Shown one piece after another: positions 1 through 8,160 of a DNA stretch of 64,000 nt. The position numbers were made by a program, and so were the translations under genes. Position 1 is the first letter of the stretch, and every line of letters begins with the position of its first letter. The notes under the pieces are model-generated. The model had not been told where the DNA came from, ran no database searches, and worked only from the letters and a program-made list of their open reading frames with translations. Source of the DNA: Bifidobacterium myosotis. Its GTDB lineage: Bacteria; Actinomycetota; Actinomycetes; Actinomycetales; Bifidobacteriaceae. The stretch spans positions 269,502 through 333,501 of the forward strand of contig NZ_MWWW01000004.1 of NCBI RefSeq assembly GCF_002259745.1, read 5' to 3'.

Positions 1-913
1 GGCCTCGGCCGCGAGCCGCATGGTCTCGGCCGCCAAGGACCGCCCCTGCATGGACATGGGCGGGCGCCGCACCAACGAGTGGGCCGCCGTGGCCGCCGCA
101 CGCGCCGCCGTGGTGGGCGGCTTCAAGGGCACCGCCAACCTGCTCGCGGCGCAGATGTACGGCCTGAAGGCCATCGGTACCGCCGCCCACTGCTTCACGC
201 TGGTGCACGACTCCGAGCGCGACGCCTTCGAGTCGCAGATTGACGCCCTCGGACGCAACACCACGCTGCTCGTGGACACGTACAACATCGAGGAGGCTGT
301 GAAGACCGCCGTCGAGGTGGCAGGCCCCGGACTCGGCGGCGTGCGCATCGACTCGGGCGATCTGGCCGCCATGGCCCAGCGTGTGCGCAACCAGTTGGAC
401 GCGCTGGGGGCCACGAACACCACGATCACCGTGACCAACGATCTGGACGAGTACGCCTTGGCCGCCCTGCAGACCGCGCCGGTGGATTCCTACGGCGTGG
501 GCACGATGCTGGTCACCGGTTCCGGCGCACCCACCTGCGCGATGGTGTACAAGCTCACCGAGCGCGAGGACGCGGACGGCGTGATGCAGTCGGTGGCCAA
601 GAAGTCCAAGAACAAGGCCACCGTGCCGGGCCGCAAGCTGGCGTTCCGCTCCTACGAATACGCGCTGGCGGAGGCCGAGCATGTGATCTCGGGCTCGGAG
701 GACAAACTGGCCGGATTCACGCCCGAAGACGGCTGGAAGAATCTGCTGGTGGACTTCGTGGACCACGGTTCGATCGATGCGACGTGGCAGGGTCACGACG
801 CCATCATGGCCGCGCACGACTACCGTGCCAAGGCGTTGGCCGAGCTGCCCATCACCGCGCAAAGCCTGATGAAGGGCGACCCGGCGATTCCGACGGAGAC
901 CACTGTTCTGTGA
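1..913 (+). CDS. pncB: Nicotinate phosphoribosyltransferase, 5' end cut by window
   Basis: C-terminal part, about 304 residues, of nicotinate phosphoribosyltransferase. This enzyme joins nicotinate to PRPP, with ATP, to give nicotinate mononucleotide in NAD salvage. The reading frame is open from base 2, so the ATG at 20 is internal. Family features visible are a GGRRTNEW stretch, the phosphate-binding loop region GGVRIDSGDL near residue 113, and the conserved VTGSGAPTCAMVYKL stretch. The missing part would be the N-terminal domain. The protein ends normally at TGA 911-913. The identification rests on the RIDSGDL and GSGAPT motifs and is firm. Confidence 0.93.
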   Translation, partial: ASAASRMVSAAKDRPCMDMGGRRTNEWAAVAAARAAVVGGFKGTANLLAAQMYGLKAIGTAAHCFTLVHDSERDAFESQIDALGRNTTLLVDTYNIEEAVKTAVEVAGPGLGGVRIDSGDLAAMAQRVRNQLDALGATNTTITVTNDLDEYALAALQTAPVDSYGVGTMLVTGSGAPTCAMVYKLTEREDADGVMQSVAKKSKNKATVPGRKLAFRSYEYALAEAEHVISGSEDKLAGFTPEDGWKNLLVDFVDHGSIDATWQGHDAIMAAHDYRAKALAELPITAQSLMKGDPAIPTETTVL

Positions 914-1023
914 CGGCGACTTCCGTCGGAATCCGTCGCGGTGCCGCCGCTTCCTCAGCTACGGACAGCCCTTGATGGTGATTCCAGTCAATCGTTCCGC
1001 GTACCGCCGCTCTCCCTCAGCTA

Positions 1024-1046
1024 CGGACAGTCCACCGGATTGTCCG
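1024..1046. repeat. Small hairpin repeat, GGACAGTCC type
   Basis: A 10-nt inverted repeat with a 3-nt loop and one mismatch (CGGACAGTCC / GGATTGTCCG). It lies between the convergent ends of pncB and the merR-type gene. The same hairpin and its CTACGGACAGTCC context recur in each unit of the 121-bp tandem array at 3850-4275. No long T-run follows, so a terminator role is possible but not shown. The rest of the 914-1198 gap holds no gene that I can support. Confidence 0.5.
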
Positions 1047-1198
1047 CCAAACGGCTCGGTTACGAAAGCCACCGTCCTGTGATGGAAGCCACCGATTGCG
1101 ATGGAGACCACCATCTTGCGGACGGCGGCTTCCGCCGGAACTTCGGTCCCGCAGCAATCCACCCGTATCTATGTCACCTATGCCGTCCACGCCGCCGC

Positions 1199-1693
1199 TC
1201 AACAGTCGATGGCATAGATACGGGTCTTGTAGTCCTTCCAGTCCGGCAACGGTTCGCCGGCGTCGAGCGCCTGCTTGATACCTTGGTAGTAGTGAAGCTT
1301 GCGTTGGACGTGCAGGGCGGCCTCGTTCAGCGCGCGCCGCTGCTCGTCCAAAGTCCGGCGGCGCGATTCCAGCAACTCGAGAATCTCATCGATATGGGCG
1401 GGTTCGTCCTGCTCGAACGTGAAGAACTTCTTGAGGTCGTCGATAGTCATGCCGGCGTTCTTGAAGCAACAGATCGCCCGCAGACGATTGATATGGCATT
1501 CCTCGTACACGCGCTGCCCGGTGGCAGTGCGGCCGACATTGGTGAGCAGCCCCTGCTCCTCGTAATAGCGCAGCGTCGACGGCTGCATATGGAACTGCGC
1601 CGCGACCTCACGAATCGTATGGGTGGCGTGGACCTCCGGCACCTCGTCCACCGGCATCCGGACAGCCGAAGCCGCATCAGTCATCGTCATCAT
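1199..1693 (-). CDS. MerR family transcriptional regulator
   Basis: A 164-residue DNA-binding regulator. The N-terminal winged helix-turn-helix has the MerR pattern (TIREVAAQFHMQPSTLRYYE, then GLL, then GQRVY). A long C-terminal helix for dimerisation follows. There is no cysteine-rich metal-binding loop like that of MerR or CueR, so an organic or stress effector is more likely. The start at 1693 is chosen because a GGAAGG Shine-Dalgarno lies about 6 bases upstream; an in-frame start at 1744 would lack one. It is divergent from the aldo/keto reductase at 1969, with a palindromic site between them. The usual inference is that it controls that gene and itself. Confidence 0.9.
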   Translation of the reverse strand: MMTMTDAASAVRMPVDEVPEVHATHTIREVAAQFHMQPSTLRYYEEQGLLTNVGRTATGQRVYEECHINRLRAICCFKNAGMTIDDLKKFFTFEQDEPAHIDEILELLESRRRTLDEQRRALNEAALHVQRKLHYYQGIKQALDAGEPLPDWKDYKTRIYAIDC

Positions 1694-1743
1694 CGACCTT
1701 CCTTCATCATCACGACACGCCGACGCATCGCATATTGCTTGCA

Positions 1744-1761
1744 TTCAAGTTCACTTGAACT
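1744..1761. promoter_or_regulatory. Candidate MerR-type operator
   Basis: Two overlapping palindromes: TTCAAG-TTCA-CTTGAA (1744-1759) and AGTTCA-CT-TGAACT (1748-1761). They lie between the divergent merR-type gene and the aldo/keto reductase. A TTGCAT/TTGCTT element lies just upstream and CATAAT at 1767-1772 just downstream, an over-long promoter spacing of the kind MerR proteins act on. The transcript to the reductase would then have a leader of roughly 190 bases. Seen: the palindromes. Inferred: the regulator and promoter assignment. Confidence 0.55.
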
Positions 1762-1968
1762 GGAACCATAATAACCGACAACGAAACCGTTCGCGAGCCG
1801 GATTATGGACGCAGATGACGTAGGTCTTCACCCGCATCCGATGTCAGGCCCACGGAACAAGACGCACAGACGCACCGCACGACGGCCTACGGCAGACAAT
1901 GCGCCGACAACGGCGTATGCCGACGGCCATCCGACAGCGCGCCAACACGCACCAACGAAGGAGCCTCA

Positions 1969-2979
1969 ATGTTCGAGCCGACCACCCCATACACCCCCAA
2001 CCCGCACCGTTACGACAGCATGACCTATAACCGCTGCGGCACCTCCGGCCTGAAGCTGCCGGCCGTCTCGCTCGGATTCTGGCACAACTTCGGCGACATC
2101 ACTCCGTTCGAGCAGATGAAGTCGCTGGTCTTCACCGCATTCGACAACGGCATCACGCACTTCGATCTGGCCAACAACTACGGCCCGGAACCCGGTCAGG
2201 CCGAGAAGAACTGCGGCCTGCTGCTCGCCAAGTACTTCAAGCACCACCGCGACGAGCTCATCATCTCCACCAAGGCCGGCTACGAGATGTGGGCCGGCCC
2301 GTACGGCGATCTCGGCAGCCGCAAGTACCTGCTCGCATCGCTCGACCAGTCGCTTGAGCGCCTTGGCTTGGACTACGTGGACATCTTCTACCACCACCAC
2401 CCGGACCCCGAAACCCCGCTCGAGGAGACGATGGGCGCCCTCGCCCAGGCCGTGAACTCCGGCAAGGCCCTGTACGTCGGCCTGTCCAATTACGACGGAC
2501 CGACGATGGAGAAGGCCGCCGCGATCCTCGCCGAATTGCATGTGCCGTTCGTCATCAACCAGAACAAGTACAACATCTTCGACCGCACGGTGGAGCGCAA
2601 CGGGCTCAAGGAGACCGCGGCCAAGCTTGGCAAGGGCCTCATCACCTTCTGCCCGCTGGAGCAGGGACTGCTGACCAACCGCTATCTCAACGGCATCCCG
2701 GCCGACAGCCGTATCGCCCATGATCCGCGGTTCCTCAAGGATTCGGCACTGACCGACAAGCTGCACGGGCAAATCGTGGACCTCAACAACCTGGCGGCCG
2801 AGCGCGGCCAAACCCTGGCCGAGATGAGCCTGGCCTGGCTGCTGCACGACGGCAAGGTGACCTCCGTGCTGGCCGGCGCCTCCAAGCCGCAACAGATCGT
2901 CGACAACATCGGCGCGCTGAAGAACACGCACTTCACCGATGAAGAGCTGAAGCTCATCGACGACATCGCCGCACGGTAA
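1969..2979 (+). CDS. Aldo/keto reductase, YghZ/L-glyceraldehyde 3-phosphate reductase-like
   Basis: A 336-residue NADPH-dependent aldo/keto reductase with a TIM-barrel fold. The catalytic tetrad is visible as D66 and Y71 (HFDLANNYG), K102 (ISTKAG) and a histidine of FYHHHPD near residue 143. The sequence SRKYLLASLDQSLERLGLDY and its overall form resemble the YghZ/Kv-beta-like branch, which reduces L-glyceraldehyde 3-phosphate and methylglyoxal-type carbonyls. The ATG at 1969 follows a GAAGGAG Shine-Dalgarno at good spacing. It is divergent from a MerR regulator, which suggests induction by a toxic carbonyl or redox stress. The substrate is not determined by sequence. Confidence 0.88.
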   Translation: MFEPTTPYTPNPHRYDSMTYNRCGTSGLKLPAVSLGFWHNFGDITPFEQMKSLVFTAFDNGITHFDLANNYGPEPGQAEKNCGLLLAKYFKHHRDELIISTKAGYEMWAGPYGDLGSRKYLLASLDQSLERLGLDYVDIFYHHHPDPETPLEETMGALAQAVNSGKALYVGLSNYDGPTMEKAAAILAELHVPFVINQNKYNIFDRTVERNGLKETAAKLGKGLITFCPLEQGLLTNRYLNGIPADSRIAHDPRFLKDSALTDKLHGQIVDLNNLAAERGQTLAEMSLAWLLHDGKVTSVLAGASKPQQIVDNIGALKNTHFTDEELKLIDDIAAR

Positions 2980-3011
2980 TGCGCGCGACGGCAATCGCGC
3001 ATGATGACCGC

Positions 3012-3191
3012 CAGTATGCCGCGTCATAAATTCGTTGATCATATTTTTGTCTCCTCTTGCAGGCAACGTGCGAGCCGACAGGCGAGCCAGCTGACTGAGC
3101 GGAGCGCGTTCGTAATTGCATGACGAGCCGGCCCGCGAAGCGGGACTGAGGGATAGTGAATTAATCAACGAACTTCTGACGCAGGATACTA
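3012..3191. mobile_element. MITE-like element, copy 1 (about 180 bp)
   Basis: A non-coding element bounded by imperfect terminal inverted repeats. The left end reads AGTATGCCGCGTCATAAATT and the right end complements TAGTATCCTGCGTCAGAAGT. A second copy at 15382-15601 shares the ends, the GGCAACGTGCGAGCCGACAG core, a GTAATTGCA segment and the GCCCGCGAAGCGGGACTGAG hairpin. There is no open reading frame for a transposase, so it would need one supplied in trans. It lies directly left of a cluster of inverted repeats. Confidence 0.65.
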
Positions 3192-3205
3192 GATGGCCTC
3201 ACGAA

Positions 3206-3266
3206 GGATGCACGACGGATGCACGACGGATGCACGACGGATGCACGACGGATGCACGACGGATGC
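3206..3266. repeat. 11-bp tandem repeat, five and a half copies
   Basis: Five perfect copies of GGATGCACGAC (3206, 3217, 3228, 3239, 3250) plus a partial sixth. The last partial copy runs straight into the left arm of the first hairpin of the cluster. No gene overlaps it. Confidence 0.9.
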
Positions 3267-3614
3267 AGGGTTATTGTTCCATCTCTGCTTGTCATCGAAC
3301 AATAACCCTGCATAGCGCTGTTGACATGGTGCCGCAACGATACCGTTTGTCCCGATAATCCATTTTCCCGGTTTTCGGGATTATTGGGACAAGAATCCGT
3401 GCCCCCGCAGACCATTTTCACCGATATTCGACGTCCGGGGGCACACCGCGTGCCCCCACAGCCGTTTGTAACGATAAAACAGCCTTGCGGGGCACACCGT
3501 CAATTCCGCAAAAAGCCTGGAATTCCGCCAAAACATCGATTTGAGACGTTTTACCGTCCAAAACAGCTGTGCCCCCGCAGCCCATTTTCACTCCAAAAAC
3601 GGCTGCGGGGGCAC
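3263..3614. repeat. Inverted-repeat cluster A (several hairpins)
   Basis: At least three hairpins in succession. Arms 3263-3279 and 3297-3313 are perfect (ATGCAGGGTTATTGTTC). Arms 3347-3361 and 3378-3392 (TTGTCCCGATAATCC) have one mismatch. Arms 3569-3582 and 3601-3614 (GTGCCCCCGCAGCC) are perfect. Further half copies of GTGCCCCCGCAG lie at 3399 and 3440-3470. Loops contain ATTTTC-like segments. No coding sense is visible in any frame. The following stretch to 3849 shows no gene either. Confidence 0.8.
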
Positions 3615-3849
3615 AGCCTTCACTCAGGCCGACGCTGTGGGACGGCCCACAAGAGATATCACACGGGCAGTTCGCTCCTGCTCGCAGGCGAAGCACACTG
3701 TCTCCACAGCGAAAGACAGGTAAAGCCCGCCAATACGGTTACTGCATCATCACCGCCCCACGAAGATGGCCAATATGCGGCGAAGTTCAATCCGGTCCTC
3801 GAAAAATGGACGCAAAAACGGCCCCGGCTACGGCAAACCCGAACCACAA

Positions 3850-4275
3850 CCCTCGCTCGGCTCACGCCTCACTCAGGCTGACGCTACGGACAGTCCACCG
3901 GCCTGTCCGCTTCACACATCGCCTCCGGCCCCAGCAAGAACAGACTTCGCCCCGCGAAGACCCAATCCAACCCTCGCTCGGCTCACGCCTCACTCAGGCT
4001 GACGCTACGGACAGTCCACCGGACTGTCCGCTTAACGCACCGCCTCCGGCCCCAGCAAGAACAGACACGCCTACGGCGGACCCAACATCACCTTCGCTCG
4101 GCTCACGCCTCGCTCAGGCTGACGCTACGGACAGTCCACCGGACTGTCCGCTTCACACACCGCCTCCGGCCCCAGCAAGAACGGACTTCGCCCCGCGAAG
4201 ACCCAATCCAACCCTCGCTCGGCTCACGCCTCACTCAGGCTGACGCTACGGACAGTCCACCGGACTGTCCGCTTA
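3850..4275. repeat. 121-bp tandem repeat, about 3.5 copies
   Basis: Units begin at 3850, 3971, 4091 and 4212 with CCCTCGCTCGGCTCACGCCT or a close variant. The period is 120-121 bases, with only a few differences between units. Each unit carries the hairpin CGGACAGTCC-ACC-GGACTGTCCG (one copy slightly changed). The array ends a few bases before the stop codon of the DUF3039 gene. Open frames across it are artefacts of the 121-base period, not proteins. Confidence 0.88.
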
Positions 4276-4280
4276 ACGCG

Positions 4281-4565
4281 TCAGCCCATCATTTCTTCGT
4301 AGATGCGCTTGCAGTCGGGGCAGACGGGATACTTGGACGGATCGTGTTTGGGCACCCACACCTTGCCGCACAGCGCCACAACCGGACGGCCGGTCATACG
4401 GGATTCGGCGATGCGGTCCTTGGACACGTAATGGGCGAACCGGTCGGCGTCGCCGCCATCGTCGCGAACCGGCGACTCCTGGGTCTCGGGACGCTCAAGC
4501 ACGGAAGTTCCGGCGCCCTGATCGGGATTCCTCAACGGTTCGGCATCATCAACGAACATCATCAT
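4281..4565 (-). CDS. DUF3039 domain protein
   Basis: A 94-residue protein with an acidic N-terminal half. The C-terminal half has a conserved GRPVVALCGKVWVPKHDP segment followed by CPDCKRIYEEM. The paired cysteines (ALCGK and CPDC) suggest zinc binding. DUF3039 proteins are found across Actinobacteria and have no assigned role. Three in-frame ATGs (4565, 4562, 4559) follow a weak AGAAAG; the first is given. The gene stands alone, between the 121-bp repeats and a gene-poor gap. Confidence 0.85.
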   Translation of the reverse strand: MMMFVDDAEPLRNPDQGAGTSVLERPETQESPVRDDGGDADRFAHYVSKDRIAESRMTGRPVVALCGKVWVPKHDPSKYPVCPDCKRIYEEMMG

Positions 4566-5045
4566 GCACCACTTTCTGCAGCTGCGAAACGATTCTGCGT
4601 ACCATCATAGATTCCCAACGCCACCAGCGAAATCCCCAAGCCCTACTCGCCGCACCCCCACACTCATCACGCGCATCCACATCTGTATACGACAGTCTTA
4701 CCGCGGCAACCAAAGATACGGCATCCCGCACACGCCGCAATCGTCACCAGTCGGCGATTCGAGCTCGAATCGGAAGCAGCAATCACCGCATGACACACCG
4801 TCACCATCAACCGGAAAAGTCTGACGCGATGTCGGACGACGTCCCGGACATCCTCATCCGCATTCCCGCCCGCACGCCAGCCCGCCCGCCACCGAATCAA
4901 CTGGGATGGATGCATACGTGCCACCTTGTAGAGCGAGCCAGCACGCCCGCCGCCGAATCACCCGCACAACACCAACACACCACCTGCGCCGCAGCGGCAC
5001 CTCACCGGCATCCCGAATCCCTCCAATCGCGGTAGGCTATAAGGC
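4566..5045. other. 480-bp gap with one 18-bp palindrome
   Basis: I see no convincing gene here. Open frames on both strands have the Arg/His/Pro-rich look of shadows and no good ribosome binding site. The one clear feature is a perfect 18-bp palindrome, CGATTCGAG/CTCGAATCG, at 4755-4772. It could be an operator, but nothing adjacent identifies its protein. The promoter for coaD should lie in the right part of this gap. Confidence 0.5.
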
Positions 5046-5546
5046 ATGACTATCGCAGTATGCCCCGGCTCGTACGACCCCGTGACCGCCGGACACTTGG
5101 ACGTAATCGAGCGCTCCGCGCGGTTTTTCGACGAGGTACACGTGGTGGTGGCCGTCAATGCCGCGAAAACACCGATGTTTTCCGAAGCGACCCGCGTGGA
5201 CGTGATTCGCCGCGCCCTAGACAAGGACGGATGCACCAATATCACGGTCGCCTCCACCGACGGGCTCATCACCGATTACTGCAGGCAGGTAGGCGCCAGC
5301 GTGATCGTCAAGGGACTGCGCCAGAACGGCGACTACGAGGCCGAACTCGGCATGGCTCTGGTCAACCGCAAACTCGCCGGCATCGAGACCCTGTTCCTGC
5401 CGGCCGATCCGATTCTTGAACACATCTCCAGTTCCATCGTCAAGGACGTGGCCCGTCACGGCGGAGACGTGACCGGCATGGTGCCCGACTGCGTGGTGCC
5501 GATGCTCGCCGAGGCCTTGGCCGAGGAACGCACACGGAAGGACTGA
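5046..5546 (+). CDS. coaD: Phosphopantetheine adenylyltransferase
   Basis: A 166-residue nucleotidyltransferase that adds AMP to 4'-phosphopantetheine to make dephospho-CoA, the penultimate step of CoA synthesis. The N-terminus has the diagnostic [18 protein letters not shown] with the adenylate-binding T-x-G-H motif. [18 protein letters not shown] and the late [16 protein letters not shown] motif (usually ISSTxVR) follow. The length is normal. The start at 5046 follows TATAAGGC. The stop is 2 bases before the next start, so the two are probably co-translated. Confidence 0.96.
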   Translation: MTIAVCPGSYDPVTAGHLDVIERSARFFDEVHVVVAVNAAKTPMFSEATRVDVIRRALDKDGCTNITVASTDGLITDYCRQVGASVIVKGLRQNGDYEAELGMALVNRKLAGIETLFLPADPILEHISSSIVKDVARHGGDVTGMVPDCVVPMLAEALAEERTRKD

Positions 5547-5548
5547 AC

Positions 5549-6520
5549 ATGAACGATGATCACCCCACCGGCTATGTGGATCTGACCCAGCCGGCCGGCC
5601 AGCCGCAGGACCGGCCGGATACGATCTCCACTCCGTCGACCGCACCGGTCGCATCGGCTTCGCCGGTCTCACCGACCTCCTCAACCGCACCGACCGGTGA
5701 TATGCCGCCCGCGGCGCCGGCAAACCCCGCAACCGTCCTGCCGCCGATGCCGGACCTGCGTGAGCCGGGCCCCACCGAAGCGGCACAGGCCTCCCCCGAC
5801 GCTCCGACGCCACTGCAGCCCACGCCGGCGCAGCTGCAGGCGCGGGCGGAAGCCGCCGCCAAGGCCAACAGCCGTTCCACGTCGGCGAACGAGACGGGCA
5901 CTCGCCCCGCGTTCATGGACGCCATGCCCGATCTGCGCGAGAACGCCGATGACCCGGACGAGCAGAGCCGCGAGGAGTTCACCACGGTCTACGACATCAT
6001 CGACCAACTGGAAGCCAGCCTCGAAGAGGCCAAATCCAGCCTGTTCTCCCCCAACATGGTCAAGGTGGATCGCGACGAGTTCACCGACCGGCTGTCCGAG
6101 CTCAAGAAGATGCTGCCGGTCCAGCTGGAACGCGCATCCGCCCTGATGCGCGAAGCCGAGCGGCGTCTGGAGTCGGCCCAGAGCCAGTCCAGCGCCATCG
6201 TGGCCTCCGCGCAAAGCCGGGCCGCGGACATGATCAAGGATGCGAACGAACAGGCCCAGTTCCTGGCCGGCCAGGAGAATGTGACCGAGCTGGCCCGGCA
6301 GAAGGCGCGCACGATCCTCGATCAGGCGCAGGCCAAGGCCGATCACCTCACGCGAGGCGCGGACCAGTACTGCACCACCGTGATGGAGGGTCTGTCCCAG
6401 CAGCTCGGCAAACTCAGTCAGGATGTGCAGGCGGGGCTCAACGTGTTGGAGGAGCGCCAGCGTGCGGCCGGCGAGCAGATGCCGAACCTCACGCTCAACG
6501 ACTATCCGGAAGCGCAGTGA
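5549..6520 (+). CDS. DivIVA/SepIVA-like coiled-coil cell-division protein
   Basis: A 323-residue soluble protein in two parts. The first half is Pro/Ala/Thr-rich and low complexity. The second half (from about residue 140) is a long coiled coil with QLEASLEEAKSSLFSPNMVK, LSELKKMLPVQLERASALM and repeated Ala/Gln heptads. This resembles the actinobacterial SepIVA/DivIVA-type proteins (mycobacterial Rv2927c class) that help place septal wall synthesis. It sits just after coaD (2-base gap, GAAGGAC Shine-Dalgarno) and before yceD-rpmF-rnc, which supports the assignment. Membrane-spanning segments are absent. The exact family is inferred from form and context. Confidence 0.72.
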   Translation: MNDDHPTGYVDLTQPAGQPQDRPDTISTPSTAPVASASPVSPTSSTAPTGDMPPAAPANPATVLPPMPDLREPGPTEAAQASPDAPTPLQPTPAQLQARAEAAAKANSRSTSANETGTRPAFMDAMPDLRENADDPDEQSREEFTTVYDIIDQLEASLEEAKSSLFSPNMVKVDRDEFTDRLSELKKMLPVQLERASALMREAERRLESAQSQSSAIVASAQSRAADMIKDANEQAQFLAGQENVTELARQKARTILDQAQAKADHLTRGADQYCTTVMEGLSQQLGKLSQDVQAGLNVLEERQRAAGEQMPNLTLNDYPEAQ

Positions 6521-6926
6521 CGGCCGGGACCGAGCCCGCATAGGACGAGCGCCGGCGTAGTGCGCTGCGCACCGTGTGCGCACCACGCGCACACCGCACA
6601 CCGCACATCGCGGGTCGCGCACACGCACCACGCACCACGCGCTATGGGCACACTGCCCGCTGCGCGCACACCCACGACATGCGGCATACACCACCGGCCA
6701 CACATCCACGCGCACACGGCGCGCACCCCCGCGCTCGTGCCACACTGGATGGCCAACCCCACACATCCACGCGCACACCCCACGCTACGCACACGCCGCC
6801 ATATCAGTAGCGTACGTAACAATTCACAACATAAGGTGCATGCAAGAGCGCAACAAGCGCGCGACGCCGCCACAGGCGACGCAGCACATGCACAGACACG
6901 AACACAACACATGAAAGGCATAAGTC
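6521..6926. other. 400-bp low-complexity gap
   Basis: Dense in CGCACAC/ACCGCACA-type steps (6560-6810), giving His/Thr/Arg-rich open frames in several frames at once, which argues against coding. From about 6810 the sequence is more mixed and leads to the yceD start. Part of it may be an untranslated leader or promoter for yceD. No clear terminator hairpin is seen after the upstream gene. Confidence 0.5.
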
Positions 6927-7532
6927 ATGGCACGAGTTGAGGATTCCCCGTGGTCGATTCCGGTGGCGCAGGTCGCCTCCCGCGCGGGCCAGTCCAAGCA
7001 GGTCGATGCCGATTTCCCGGCTCCGGGCGGCATCGGCGATGAAATCGTCGGCATCAAGGAGGGCGAACCCGTGCATGTGGACGGCTCGTTCGACTCGATC
7101 GTGGACGGCCTGATCTTCACCGGCCGAATCACGGCCCCGTTCAACAGCGAGTGCACCCGCTGCCTCAAGCCGATCGACAAGGACTGGACGGTCAACGTGA
7201 CCGTCTTCTTCCCGTACGAATCCGGCGCGGACAACCGCGGCAAGCAGGGCAAGCACGACGAGGAGACAGACATCATCGCCGGCGAGGACGAGTCGGAGGA
7301 CACCTACCCGCTGCTGGAGAACGGCGCGTTCGCGAACATCGAGGCGATGTTGCGCGACACGCTGGTCGAATCGTTGCCCTTGCAACCGTTGTGCAGGCCC
7401 GACTGCAAGGGTCTGTGCTCCCAGTGCGGCGTGGATCTGAACGAGCACCCTGATCACCATCACGAGACCGAGGACATCCGTTTCGCCGGACTGGCGGCGC
7501 TCAAGGCCCAGCTTGAAGCCGAACAGGAGTAG
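6927..7532 (+). CDS. yceD: YceD family protein (DUF177), rRNA/L32-linked
   Basis: A 201-residue DUF177 protein. Members precede rpmF and are linked to 23S rRNA maturation and accumulation. Conserved parts are SECTRCLKPI near residue 77, then a C-terminal DCKGLCSQCGVDLNEHPDHH, giving a possible zinc site from C-x2-C and C-x3-C-x2-C cysteines. An acidic linker separates them. The ATG at 6927 follows GAAAGGC. It is upstream of rpmF as expected; a 335-bp gap with repeats intervenes, longer than usual. Confidence 0.9.
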   Translation: MARVEDSPWSIPVAQVASRAGQSKQVDADFPAPGGIGDEIVGIKEGEPVHVDGSFDSIVDGLIFTGRITAPFNSECTRCLKPIDKDWTVNVTVFFPYESGADNRGKQGKHDEETDIIAGEDESEDTYPLLENGAFANIEAMLRDTLVESLPLQPLCRPDCKGLCSQCGVDLNEHPDHHHETEDIRFAGLAALKAQLEAEQE

Positions 7533-7569
7533 GATCACGGCACACGGACCCAGCCAACGCCCGTGTGTA

Positions 7570-7730
7570 CGACGCCACGCCGGGGCGGCTTTGCAACGCT
7601 CCGCAGGTCCAGCTGGGCGAGACGCCACGCTGGGGCAGCCTTGCGTCGCTAACGCAAGTCCAACCGGGCGAGACGCCACGCTGGGGCAGCCTTGCGTCGC
7701 TAACGCAGGTCCAACCGGGCGAGACGCCAC
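7570..7730. repeat. 51-bp tandem repeat between yceD and rpmF
   Basis: Three units of about 51 bp starting GACGCCACGCTGGGGCAGCC. The first (7570) is diverged; the next two (about 7620 and 7671) are almost identical, followed by a partial copy. Unit ends read AGGTCCAACCGGGCGA. No reading frame is convincing. The repeats sit in what should be the yceD-rpmF leader. The rest of the gap to 7867 includes GTTCGAACGAAATAGAGGATATTC just before rpmF, the likely leader and ribosome binding site. Confidence 0.85.
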
Positions 7731-7867
7731 GCCACACACCCCGCCCAGACCGCCACACCCCCGCTCCGGACCACTGCATCCCACGCCCATTTGGACTTTG
7801 TACGAGCCGTGCGCTAAGATAACGCACGCTTAAGCTCAATTGTTCGAACGAAATAGAGGATATTCAA

Positions 7868-8062
7868 ATGGCACTGCCTAAGTACAAGACCTCGCGCGCC
7901 AACACGCGCTCGCGTCGCGCGAATTGGAAGGCTACCGCTGCTGCGACCGTGACCTGCCCGAACTGTGGCGCTCCGGCCCTGCCGCACATGGCCTGCCCGA
8001 GCTGCGGTTCCTTCCGCGGCCGCACCTACCGCTCCGCCATCCAGCCGGCCCACACCAAGTGA
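7868..8062 (+). CDS. rpmF: 50S ribosomal protein L32
   Basis: A 64-residue L32, a zinc-binding protein of the large ribosomal subunit. It opens with [20 protein letters not shown] and carries the zinc ribbon CPNC-x9-CPSC (residues 36-52). The length is normal and all four cysteines are present, so this is the zinc-dependent form. A rho-independent terminator follows at 8085. Confidence 0.97.
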   Translation: MALPKYKTSRANTRSRRANWKATAAATVTCPNCGAPALPHMACPSCGSFRGRTYRSAIQPAHTK

Positions 8063-8084
8063 GCCCTGAGATAACGGCATAACG

Positions 8085-8118
8085 AAGGCCCTGCCATCGA
8101 CGGGTGGCGGGGCCTTTT
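8085..8118 (+). terminator. Rho-independent terminator after rpmF
   Basis: Perfect 12-nt stem AAGGCCCTGCCA/TGGCGGGGCCTT (one G-T type pair) with an 8-nt loop, then TT. It lies between rpmF and rnc. Confidence 0.85.
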
Positions 8119-8160
8119 GCGTAACCTACCCACATCCCACATGGAGGATGACTAATCACC

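Noticed and set aside
3321..4243. Long open frames over the repeat region (up to 224 codons)
   Set aside because: They arise from the 121-base period and GC bias, lack binding sites, and repeat the same peptide; no conserved domain.
3850..4275. Possible CRISPR array from regularly spaced repeats
   Set aside because: The whole 121-bp unit repeats, without unique spacers, and no cas genes are present.
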